A stretch of 64,000 nucleotides of DNA from Arbacia lixula. Its lineage: Eukaryota; Echinodermata; Echinoidea; Arbacioida; Arbaciidae. A program made the translations under genes and the position numbers. The stretch lies in NCBI GenBank assembly GCA_963669155.1, contig OZ022597.1:3616833-3680832 (forward strand), written 5' to 3'. Each line of letters starts with the position of its first letter. Within the stretch, counting starts at the first letter, position 1. Positions 47,500 to 56,825 of the stretch are shown here, piece after piece. The notes beneath the pieces were generated by a model. That model searched no databases. It was not told where the DNA came from and saw only the letters and a list, made by a program, of their open reading frames with translations.

Positions 47500-47835
47500 C
47501 TCTCTCCCGAGCACACACCCTCTTCTTCCTCTCTCTTCTTTTTTCCCCTCTCCCATTACCTGCTATCTTTCTCTTCTGCTTTGTCTTTCATCATCTCCAA
47601 TCTCTCTAAATATCTATCGCTTTGTCACTCTCGACCACACCCTTCTCCTCTATCTTAGTCTCGTTGTCTTCCCCTCTTTCAACCAATACATGTTATCACC
47701 ATGATCACCCTTCTCCTTCTCACTCCTCCTCTCTGTCTCTCTTCAATCATCCAGGTGGGATTGTCCCTTCTCTCTCCCTCCGTCGCTCTGTCTTTTTTCT
47801 CGGCGCTCTGTCAGTAGTGTTTCCGTCTTTCTTCC
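47500..47835. repeat. T/C-rich pyrimidine region
   Basis: Irregular CTCTTCTTCC sequence on the plus strand, low complexity. Confidence 0.75.
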
Positions 47836-48159
47836 TATAGTATCACAACGCACTTTCAATACTTATTCAAATCGATTATTTCCGGTCCTCTCCCTTCCCA
47901 TTTTAACATGCGGACTGTCCAACTGTCAACCATGATGTATTGCAATGTCCAATCCGATTTACTTTGATGCTCTGGGCATTACTTTTTTTTTGTCATAATT
48001 ATCATTCTTATGTATTGCTTGCAACGTGAAATGTTTAGCATATTTATTGATACGCGAAGGTGCGAAGTCGGATACGATATTTGTTTTCGCCTTTAAAAAT
48101 TTTCCACTCATGCATGACTAATAAGATGGAAATGAGTTTCACACAAGTTAGTCAATAAG
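47836..48159. other. No feature recognised
   Basis: AT-rich sequence with no supported feature. Confidence 0.5.
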
Positions 48160-48241
48160 TTTCGGAACAATCCTGCCAAATTGTTTTGCCCAAAACCTCT
48201 TTGATAAAAAGTTATGCTATTTTGCTCAGGAGGGACTTACT
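48160..48241 (-). mobile_element. Truncated MITE (same family as 53030-53153)
   Basis: GGAACAATCCTGCCAA, then GATAAAAAGTTATGCT and GGAGGGACTTACT, match the reverse complement of 53042-53125. One terminus (AGTAAGTCCC read on the minus strand) is kept and the other is missing. It sits directly against the reverse-transcriptase relic at 48258 and may have interrupted it. Confidence 0.65.
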
Positions 48242-48257
48242 TTTTTGTTATGTTTAT

Positions 48258-48446
48258 CTACCTTGCAAAAAACCCGTCTTTTTCAGCGTTAATTATAAAA
48301 ATTGAAATTTTCTTACGTCGTAATGCTATACATTTAGCTAGGAGTTTATAATCTGTATTTAATATTGAAATTGGCGTAAAAGATTTACCTGGCTTTGAAT
48401 AGGGCTCAAGCACAAGTAAAATATGCATGATATGCGTAATTGGTGA
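48258..48446 (-). pseudogene. L1-like reverse-transcriptase fragment
   Basis: Minus-strand translation gives a stretch with SKPGK, PISILNTDYKLLAKCIALR, then INAEKDGFFAR and an in-frame stop. This corresponds to the first part of the reverse-transcriptase domain of L1/Tx1-type LINEs, where PKPGK, RPISLLN-DYKILAK-LA-R and DQTGF--GR are conserved. The Q of DQTGF is changed and the reading frame stops just after. Nothing of the catalytic YADD region is visible. It is a dead fragment in a different clade from the one at 36985-37270. Confidence 0.72.
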
Positions 48447-48780
48447 CGTCTATCTAGAACGGGTATAACAAAACACACTCTGTGTTTCTCTACGCCATTT
48501 TTTCACCCCCCCCCCCCCCCAACCATTGTGAGTGGTCCGAAACAATAACAAGCAATATTGCTCCAAAGTACTAAACACAATAAACAAAGACATGTTTTTC
48601 CAAGCTATCTTGATATAGTACTAACAATATTTCGTTTGCCTTAGAAAAAAATACAAGTGCAGCAATTGAAATATTTTTGTGTGACTTTGTGCACCGCTAC
48701 AAAACATACTGGACTCCTTCAGGGCTATTGAGCAAGAATATTAGTTGCTTCACCACGTCCACGGAACCACTTTTTTTTTA
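48447..48780. other. No feature recognised; C15-type run
   Basis: A C15-type homopolymer lies at about 48508-48522. The rest is AT-rich. Confidence 0.55.
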
Positions 48781-48869
48781 AATATAATTTTGAATGGATT
48801 GTGGGACGTGTCATTTCATACGCTGTTGTTTGGCTAGACACACGAGCAGTCATATTACGGTGTCGTTAA

Positions 48870-49040
48870 ACAGCTCTGCGCGGCCGGGTTTTCCTCGTCG
48901 GCAGTCACTAACTTCGTGGAATTGCGTCACGCATCCGCGCGTACGTAGCGTCAAAACAAACAACAGCCGGGGGCAGTGCCAGTCGCGCGCGCGCATCAAT
49001 GACGTCACGCACCAGTATAGGGGTATCTCCGTGGTTTTAA
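48870..49040. promoter_or_regulatory. CpG-rich stretch with CRE-like site
   Basis: This patch is much richer in CpG than its surroundings. It has an alternating CGCGCGCGCGC run (about 48983-48993) and a consensus CRE, TGACGTCA, at 49000-49007. It could be a CpG-rich promoter, but no transcript or coding exon next to it is recognisable. Confidence 0.25.
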
Positions 49041-49295
49041 AACAAACGAATTGATGTCAAATAGTGCAGCTTTGCTGGGCGTCCAATATTGGGCTATAAA
49101 CTTTTATTCGTTCGCGGGTAGGTGAACGAGGTAAACAAGAAAGTAATGAGTTTAGGGGGGTTATAGAGGTTGATGGGGTATTATTCTCACCTTTAAGGAT
49201 GACTTTTATCAAAGAGGTGTCAGGAGGGTGTTTATGAGATAGGCGGATGCATAGCTTCCTTGTTGGTCATTGGATGGGATGGCGATGATATCATG

Positions 49296-49501
49296 TCCGT
49301 CTTCATCATCTTCTTTTTCTTCTTTTTCTTCTTCTCCTTCTTCTTCTTCTTCTTCTTCTTCTTCTTCTCCTTCTTCTTCTTCTTCTTCTCCCCCCTCCCC
49401 ATTTTCTCCTCCTCCTCCTCCTCCTCCTCCTCCTTCTTCCTCTTCTCCTTCTTCTTCTTCTTCTTCTTCTTCTTCTTCTCCTTCTCCTTCTTCTTCTCCT
49501 T

Positions 49502-49532
<31 letters not shown>

Positions 49533-49580
49533 TTATTATTATTATTATTATTATTATTGTTATTGTTATCATTATTATTA
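49296..49580. repeat. (CTT)n / (CCT)n / (ATT)n microsatellite
   Basis: About 280 bp of CTT units with CCT patches, changing to ATT units near 49530-49580. Poly-Ser, poly-Phe and poly-Arg frames here are artefacts. Confidence 0.95.
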
Positions 49581-49586
49581 ATAATA

Positions 49587-49666
49587 CAGTCAAACCTGTC
49601 TATAGCGGCCGCTCAAGGGAAACCACAAAAGTGACCACTATAGACAGATGACCACTATAGACAGGT
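49587..49666. mobile_element. Short element with 12-bp inverted ends
   Basis: ACCTGTCTATAG (49594-49605) and CTATAGACAGGT (49655-49666) are perfect inverted repeats, with a second CTATAGACAG inside. The motif, with GACCACTATAGACAG, is of a kind I associate with a common dispersed repeat in invertebrate genomes. It sits directly after the ATT microsatellite. Confidence 0.6.
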
Positions 49667-49840
49667 CGGCGGCCATTTTGATTTTGAGCATGTACGTGTA
49701 TCATTCTCCTTTTTCCTCTTTCTTCTTCTTCCCTTTCTTCTTCTACTCCATTTACTTATTTATCAGCATCCTGTTCCATGTTTATCTGTTCTTATTGTAT
49801 GCGCATATCCAGATTGAAGTGCAAATGAGCTGATGTACTA
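49667..49840. other. No feature recognised
   Basis: T/C-rich sequence at 49707-49760, otherwise ordinary. Confidence 0.5.
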
Positions 49841-50012
49841 TCCGTGAACTAGAAATAGCTTGCGTGGTTAAATCTCTGCCCGATAAGCAATATATTGCAG
49901 CTTCAAATTGTTCTGGTTTCAAGATTTTTTTCTGACTTGTTTTTATGCATTTACATAGTGGAGTACGCTATTCTTACTTTTACTGGGCGTATGCCTACAA
50001 TTTCTTTAAAAA
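49841..50012 (+). mobile_element. tRNA-derived SINE, fullest copy of its family
   Basis: A tRNA-like head (GTGAACTAGAAATAGCTTGC to a B-box-like GCTTCAAATTGTTCTGG) is followed by AAGATTTTTTTCTGACTTG and a body with GCATTTACATAGTGGAGTAC and GGGCGTATGCCTACAATTTC. The same order is found inverted at 58725-58862, and parts of it at 32449, 58417 and 58597, which defines the family. Confidence 0.7.
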
Positions 50013-50573
50013 AAATACGTAATTTTCTCAATTATAGGATATTAGACATTAACACTGCCGCTGATACAAGGTGGGGTTTTTTTTACCCTTTTGAATTTAA
50101 ACTCCATATATGTATCTGTGGTATTGATATTCTTGTACATTCGTAAGGCAAGGTAGTAATACGTATCTCATATCATGATTAATTTTCTCTCCTCAAAGGA
50201 GCAAACAGACAATATTCAATATCTGTATTATTACTCTTGTTTATTGACTCTTTCATGTTTTTGTTGTGACTGTGTGTTTCTCACCCTGCATCTAGAAGTA
50301 ATCAAGCTATGTCCTGGTCTTTGTATGTCTATATTCCTTTATTGTTTCTAAATGACTAAAAAAATAATCTTTGATAAAAAAAATTGTAAATGATTATGGC
50401 TGGCAATCATGAGGTCGTTTAAATTCAACGATTTTATCATTTTGAGATGATTCCTGTAAGTATCCTGAAACCAAACATGAAATGGAGGCACAGCAATTCA
50501 TTTTCACGGCACTTCATTTTCACGTTCGTAGAACGGCACTTCACTAGCCCTGCACGGCTACTAGCCCTGACCT
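50013..50573. other. No feature recognised
   Basis: AT-rich sequence with no supported feature. Confidence 0.5.
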
Positions 50574-50663
50574 TTAACCCTATGTGTGCTAGATAAATAC
50601 TGCTCCACGGGATTCGTGTGCATAACTTGTGAATAAATACGCATGTGGCATAAGATGGGTTAA
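50574..50663. mobile_element. TTAA-bounded ~91-bp element, copy 6
   Basis: It begins TTAACCCTATGTGTGCTAGA, continues TAAATACTGC, and ends GGCATAAGATGGGTTAA, 90 bp in all. The TGTGTGCYAGATAAA block is shared with 25759 and, in part, 33614. Confidence 0.72.
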
Positions 50664-51348
50664 TCGGCTTGTCATTCGATGCGATGTGATGCGGTGCGAG
50701 AACGTCTAGACGTTCCAATATGATCCTATTAAAGACGCACCGGTCATGATAGTATTATAAGACATTGCCACAGGCCTTGAGTGGCTAGCTATATCAGTGC
50801 ATCAAACAACACAATGTGCACAGGTTTGAGTAGATGGGCATGACTTGTGCGCACGAGATAACTTTCCATGGTTTCAACACACGAGGCTCAGCGAACCACA
50901 AAAAAATGTGCATCATTTCTTCTATAGAATTGTCAATAACAAATATATGCCAACAAATAATAAATTACCATGCAAGAATTTACCAACGCGTGGCAAATTC
51001 TACCGATGGATGGCTAAACTGACGGGGAGCATGGCATTGAATTGCCACACTTTTGGCAAGAAATTGTATTCTAAAATATACAAATTTTGAATCTCCAAAA
51101 TGAGCAAAACAGAGCCATAATGTGTATAATTTGTGTTACAATGATAATTATAGTGCATTGTGGGATCAATTATTAACGTAGGAGGATTATCCAATCCATT
51201 GTACAATACCGTATTTAGGGTATACATATATTATGTACGTTATATTATTACGTTTGAACTCTTGAAGATTTTTCAGATATTGACTATGCGCAGAATCTGA
51301 ATAAAGTAAGATCTCATCTGACATAAGAAAGATGTATCGAATTTAATA
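50664..51348. other. No feature recognised
   Basis: AT-rich sequence. 62-81-codon frames at 50834-51227 are unrecognised. Confidence 0.5.
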
Positions 51349-51728
51349 TCCTGACACGGAAGTGATTAAAAGCATTTTCCTTCTGGTATGACCACATTAA
51401 TCTGCAAAAATCATCATTTGACTTCACTGTCCTTGGAAGATTTTTGTCCACATAAAACTCGCATATGCCTTACTAACATATATCCTTCTCCCGAATTGTC
51501 CGCATCTATTTCAAGCTCTGAAAATTGAAATCTTTGATCAAAATATTCACGTAATATAATGTGATGTTTCTTATACGGTATGTCATGAATGATTTGTCAC
51601 AGAAATTAAAGATAATTGGGAATGTGGTAAATGTGACAAATTTAATTGTACAGTCATAAGATCGTCGGTTTGCAGATTAATGTGGTCATACCAGAAGAAA
51701 AATGCTTTTAACCACTTCCGTATCAGGA
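51349..51728. mobile_element. 380-bp MITE with 60-bp terminal inverted repeats
   Basis: TCCTGACACGGAAGTG, then TTAAAAGCATTTT and TTCTGGTATGACCACATTAA, ending TCTGCAAA (51349-51408), is repeated inverted at 51669-51728 with about six differences. The interior is AT-rich and has no coding frame. Target duplications are not evident, so the superfamily is open. Confidence 0.88.
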
Positions 51729-52955
51729 GAGGAGGGAGAGATATAGATATATCGATAGATAGCTATGTGTCTTTGTGAAAATAATGTGCAGGTTTGTAAA
51801 CAAATAACAACCAAAGTCATCCAAAGAGCTAACACTCTGATTCAAGTAAATGTTCGTCGTGCCTTTGACAAAATCGAAACTGATATTTAAAATGTTACAC
51901 TACGATTACGTTATTGACATGACAAAATGTCAGATCTGTAAAGGTACATTAATTTTGTGTGTGTAAGTGCACCGCATATGATGTGCAGGTGTGCAGGCCT
52001 ATGATAGTCAGTCACTCCACATGAGCTAACAGCATAGCTGAAGTTATTTTTATTTTATTTTTAAGGAATTTAAATTTGACTATATCGAGTAATGCCTTGA
52101 GTAGTGAGTATGCTGTACCCTTCCAGTCCACGCACATAGACGGAAATTTAAAGAAAACAAACTGTACCTAAATATACATCTGAATACATACCCTAAAGAT
52201 TGAGATAAAGATAACCATAAGACGATAGTTCGTGCGTGCATAACTTGTATATCAAAAGGGAAAATTTAATTGAATGCGACGTTAATGAAAGAAAAACTAA
52301 TTTAAATTTCGGCCCACCTTTTTTTAAGGGTTGAATTGAAATTAGACGACGTGAAAGGGACACGTGAAGGACTGTCTAATGTCTGTTGGTTTGATTCACT
52401 TCATTTCCGCACGCGATTGTTTGAGTACGGTGGCCTCGAGGCGTCAAGGCCGATAGGAAAAGCGGAAGTGCAGAAAGAACAAGGGCGGAAATGTGTGAGA
52501 GAGAAAGGGCAAGGTGAAGGTAGGGATGGGGGAGGAGGAGCGATAGCGGGAAATAAGGTGTAAATAAAGTAAACGATTTCGGAGGAGAGATGGATTACAT
52601 ATACGGTGATGAGGTATTCGCAGTTAGCACTAGTACAGTCATGGTAAAGCTGATGATAATAGGAAATTGTAGGATATCAAGAACTTAATTTCTAAGGTAC
52701 TTAGATAAATTGTTGTACGCATAAAAACCTTCAAAGAACATACGTAATATTTAGGGGAAATGTTAACCTGTACTCCCTTCATAGATCAGATCGATTGCTG
52801 AATCTGTCAGCAGAATAGAAGAAACGGGGACGGGGATGAATATTGAATGTACTGCTTGCCGGTTAGCGACTTTACAAGTAGATCTATGTGTCCCTGTAAA
52901 CATGGCTTCCATGTGAATAAACATACGAGATGATAGGTAAATAAATAAACAGAAA
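51729..52955. other. No gene recognised
   Basis: A 75-codon plus-strand frame (52336-52563) is unrecognised. No further repeat was noticed. Confidence 0.5.
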
Positions 52956-53015
52956 GTTATATAAGCGCTTAGGAACACTGTGTTAAGCGCTATATAAAAA
53001 TAATTATTATTTATA
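52956..53015 (+). mobile_element. SINE 3' tail fragment
   Basis: TATATAAGCGCTTAGGAACA, then AAGCGCTATATAAAAATAAT and TTATTATTTAT, form the end typical of tRNA-derived SINEs with the GCGCTATATAA tail. The head is missing. Confidence 0.55.
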
Positions 53016-53029
53016 AACACAACAAAACA

Positions 53030-53153
53030 AGTAACCCCCCCCCCCCTCCCTGCCCTTAGCAAAAGAGCATAACTTTTTATCGAAGAGGGTTTGAGCGAAA
53101 TAACTTGGCAGGATTGTTCCTAATTATGTTATTTTTTCTTAGGGGGAATTACT
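53030..53153. mobile_element. 124-bp MITE with AGTAAYYCCC termini
   Basis: AGTAACCCCC at the left and GGGGGAATTACT at the right form short inverted ends around AGAGCATAACTTTTTATCG and GGCAGGATTGTTCC. The family is confirmed by the inverted partial copy at 48160-48241. Confidence 0.62.
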
Positions 53154-54078
53154 TTTTGTTTTGTGTTTAGATATCGATATATCTCTTCTTGTATGATAAA
53201 GTGTGTGTGTGTGTGTCACCTTGTGTGCGTCATTGTGTGCGTCACCTTTGTTAGCTATATTTTATACGAATGTATGTGATGATTGTCATCATGCTTATTG
53301 TTCTACATGTAAGTTGTTATGTAAAGGGCACCGCTCGTCGGTAGATTAGCTTCTCAGGGGTTCTCGACGGGATTGCATGTAAGTACATGTTGCATCTAAT
53401 TGTTATTGTTTTTTTACAATTTGGCAAAACAAAAGAAATGGATGAAGAAAACAAAATCAATAATGAATGGGGAAAAAATGTTACGAATCCAACTTTTACA
53501 GTTGGGGAGGGAGAAAGGGAAGTTTGAGTGGGCGACACATGAAGGAAAATAACTAAATTACCATGCGGAAAACAGAAATAGTTCACACTATTGAAGCGGA
53601 AATGGCCGTGTAAAACCCAAGAGAGCGGTCTAATCCAAACATTGGGCATCCGAGGAGAAGAGATTGCACTGGTTTGTTTATTTTCGATGGAGCGCGTTTT
53701 GCTTCAAGCTATTGAACATTAAATGAATCCATCTACTCGCAAACAGGAAACATTATTAGGTCATGCCTACAAACATTCAGGCCACAGCAGAAGACACGAT
53801 CCGATAGCGATAGCATAACGATCACGATAGCCTATGATTCGATGACTGGCTGAATCGCAGGGCCCTGTCATTGGATACGTGTAAGACAATGACGTCACAT
53901 TTCCAGTCATAGGTCATAGACTGTGGAATTGTTGCCACATCGTGTCGTCTGCTGTGACCTTTAGACATTAGTATCATTCACATAATTCAGTTAATTTATT
54001 ACGTACATATGCGTTGTATGAGTGTGTATATGTGCATGTGCGCCTGTATAAAGAGGAAAACGAAGTTAACTATACGGA
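53154..54078. other. No gene recognised
   Basis: A short GT run at about 53198-53215 and a 110-codon unrecognised minus-strand frame (53317-53649). Confidence 0.45.
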
Positions 54079-54309
54079 TTTCAATTATTCGCTGTAATTA
54101 TTCTATGGACAAATTCAATATACCAAAGTGATTCCGGGGACAAAAACAATTATATTGAATCAGTGATAATTTAGACCGCATACCAAAGGTAGACTATAGC
54201 TTGACATGGGGCGCAAAAAATACCATCTGATGCCGTCATACAAATCATTGATTTTCATCACACAACACACACACAACAATGGGTGGTTTCAATTATTCGC
54301 TGTAATTAT
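54079..54309 (+). repeat. Exact 23-bp direct repeat, ~208 bp apart
   Basis: TTTCAATTATTCGCTGTAAT and three further bases (TAT) occur at 54079-54101 and 54287-54309. The sequence between contains a short CA run. It may mark an insertion or a two-unit duplication. Confidence 0.7.
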
Positions 54310-55221
54310 AATGTGGATTATGTTTCATGATGTTTTATTTGACGTCTAGTAAACGCTCTAAGCTAATCCACTGTTACGAATACGGCTTTTATGTGCGTGT
54401 GTATCGATGTGTGCGTTTTCACTGTGTACGCCGCTTTTCTTTATGTGTCCTTGATAACCATTATTACGATCAAATGCATTTTGCATTGTTTGTAAGTACC
54501 TTCACTCTCAATGTTCATTGCTCACTCATAATGTACCTAGATTCATTCACTCGTACTCACATTACTGTGATTTAATCTACTCCGTGTACTGAACCCGGAC
54601 TTATTTCTTGGGACGCCAAATAAAACAGCATAAAATCCTACAGGTGGCGAGCAGCGAAAGACGTACCACCGACTACTTTCGTGCATGTGAACGTACCCTC
54701 AATCGATGCGCGCCCTTTTACCCATAAATATTGAGATGCTTCTATTTCGCAAGATGATCAGAAAAAGCGCCTAATATCCTGATTGTTTCACGGCAGGCGA
54801 CACCGCCGACAAATACTCCGCCCTTGAAGTGATCGCGGTGATCGATAATACGTTCGCATCTTCCCTCGATAGATGTATGCAAATTCGATCGCTTGCCGTC
54901 GGTGTGTCTCTGTGTTCTTTGTCGGCAGAAGAAAAAAAGTAATGCAACTAATGGCTTGAGCTTCTCACGGGTTTGCCCGCAGCAAATATGGAAGGTGACA
55001 ATGTGAACTCATAACCCAGAAGATCCTGCGTGACCAGCTTGTGTCTGTTTGTGTGAGTGTGTATGTATGTATGTATGGGTGTGCGTATGTGTGCTATGTA
55101 TTCGTTTGTAATTATGCGTCTTTTGTGTTCAAAGTGTAATGGAATTTGTATGTAAACTTTTGAAAAGGAAATGCAGTTGAGGGGGGAATATATGTAATTA
55201 TCATGATCCAATGTCTGTCTG
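54310..55221. other. No feature recognised
   Basis: Ordinary sequence. An 82-codon frame at 54327-54575 is unrecognised. Confidence 0.5.
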
Positions 55222-55234
55222 TCTGTGTGCCTTC

Positions 55235-55313
<79 letters not shown>
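55222..55313. repeat. (CT)n microsatellite
   Basis: CT units with two TTTCT interruptions, preceded by (CTGT)n. Confidence 0.96.
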
Positions 55314-55317
<4 letters not shown>

Positions 55318-55404
55318 TACAATACGTGTATCTGTAAAAACACATTTACAGTATCGGGGTAGGTTGATGAGCGCAAATGAATAGTTGTACAGTAGGTACG
55401 TGTG

Positions 55405-55462
55405 TGATTGTATGTGTGTGTGTGTGTGTGTGTGGGTGTGTGTGTGTGTGTGTGTGTTTAGG
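55405..55462. repeat. (GT)n microsatellite
   Basis: GT units with a single GGG interruption. Confidence 0.95.
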
Positions 55463-56344
55463 TGTGCATGCAAAAAAAAAATGTACCTGTCAGACTCTTT
55501 TTCTCTCTCTTTCAGTATGCAATATCTGAATAATGCATTTACAGTATGTGGTTGTACATGTCCGAATATAGTAAGTGTATAATGGGTGTAGGCATGTGTG
55601 CGTAACGTGCGCAGTCGTGCGTGGGTGGGGTTCAAGTGGGAGCCGCTGGCCAGTCACTCTTACAAACAAAAAATGATAATTATAATAATAACCTTTAGAT
55701 TGGTCCCGCATGACATCTCCTTTTACTCTGATGATTTAAAAGTTATACAACAGGAACGCGTGCAGGAATGTGTGATAGTGAGCGTGTGAGTGTGTAGGTG
55801 TGAGTGATGTGTTTTGAAGTGTGTGGATGTGTGTGTGCACTTGGTTTGGGGTAGCTTTTTCTTAACGGGAGGGGATCATGGGCAAGAATGAAATATATTT
55901 TGATAAACTGATTTCATTTTTCTTTTCTTTTTTACTTTGGAATGATCGTATATCATTGATTATGTAATGTGTTGATTAATAATTGTATTTAATTTTCATT
56001 GCTTTTTGTATACTCCTATTGAAGGCTATGATTTAGTTGTGTTTTAATGAAATGAAAATGAAAATAAAGATTATCATTAAAACAATATATATCAATATCT
56101 CCATGCTCATACACATTCATGAGTTGGCCAAAAGGGCTGGCTCTTTAGATAGTTGCGACTACGCCTACATCTGGGTAATACCGGACCATTTTGGCATTCT
56201 GGTGTTTGTGTTTGTTGCAGTAATTGCAATGAAAAATTAACATTATATTGTATACTTGTAACTTTTCATATGAAGGCGATTGCTGTTTCTACTTATGCTC
56301 AATCAAAATGTTAATAAAATTCACTAATATTTGTTTCCTTGTCT
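55463..56344. other. No gene recognised
   Basis: GTGTG-rich near 55780-55840, otherwise AT-rich sequence upstream of the GPCR. Confidence 0.5.
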
Positions 56345-56766
56345 CCTTTTGTCTCATTTCCCCCTTTCTCCTTTTTTTTTTTGTATTTTCACCATACCTT
56401 CGTCTTTCTATCTACTTCTCCTTCCCCACCTTCTCCTCTTCTTCGTCTCCCCCTCCTCCCCCCTTCCCCCTCCCTCTCCCCCCCCCCCCCCTCCTCATAT
56501 TCTCCTTTCTCCCCTCTTCTCCCCCTTCCCCTCTCTCTCTCTCCCCATTCTCCTCATGTTCTACTTTTCCCCCTCTTCTCCTAACCTACCCCTCTCCCTC
56601 TCTTCCCCTCTCCCCATGTTCTCCTTTCTCACTCTTCTCCCCCCCCCCCCCTTCCCCTCCCGCTCTCCCCCTGTCAACGTGTTCCCCTTTTTCCTCTCTT
56701 CTCCTGCTCTACCTCTACCTGCTCTGCCCCTCTTCGCCATTCCTTTCCTTCCTAACACTGCTTATA
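56345..56766 (+). promoter_or_regulatory. Pyrimidine tract ending in a probable 3' splice site of the GPCR 5' UTR
   Basis: About 400 bp of CT/CCC-rich sequence ends in CTTCCTAACACTGCTTATAG, which contains a branch-point-like CCTAAC and a terminal AG at about 56765-56766. The following 59 bp run to the GPCR start codon. This fits an intron in the 5' UTR with the whole coding sequence in one exon. The tract also doubles as a low-complexity repeat. The 177- and 159-codon frames inside it are artefacts. Confidence 0.45.
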
Positions 56767-56825
56767 GGAATGAGACGGTAGCCGAACGCATCCCGTGGCC
56801 CAACCTTTAATCTTGAGGGGTTACC

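Noticed and set aside
49260..49634. Poly-Phe, poly-Ser and poly-Arg frames
   Set aside because: Translation of the CTT/CCT/ATT microsatellite in three phases.
56248..56810. 177- and 159-codon open frames just upstream of the GPCR
   Set aside because: They are made of CT/CCC low-complexity sequence and overlap each other in different phases.
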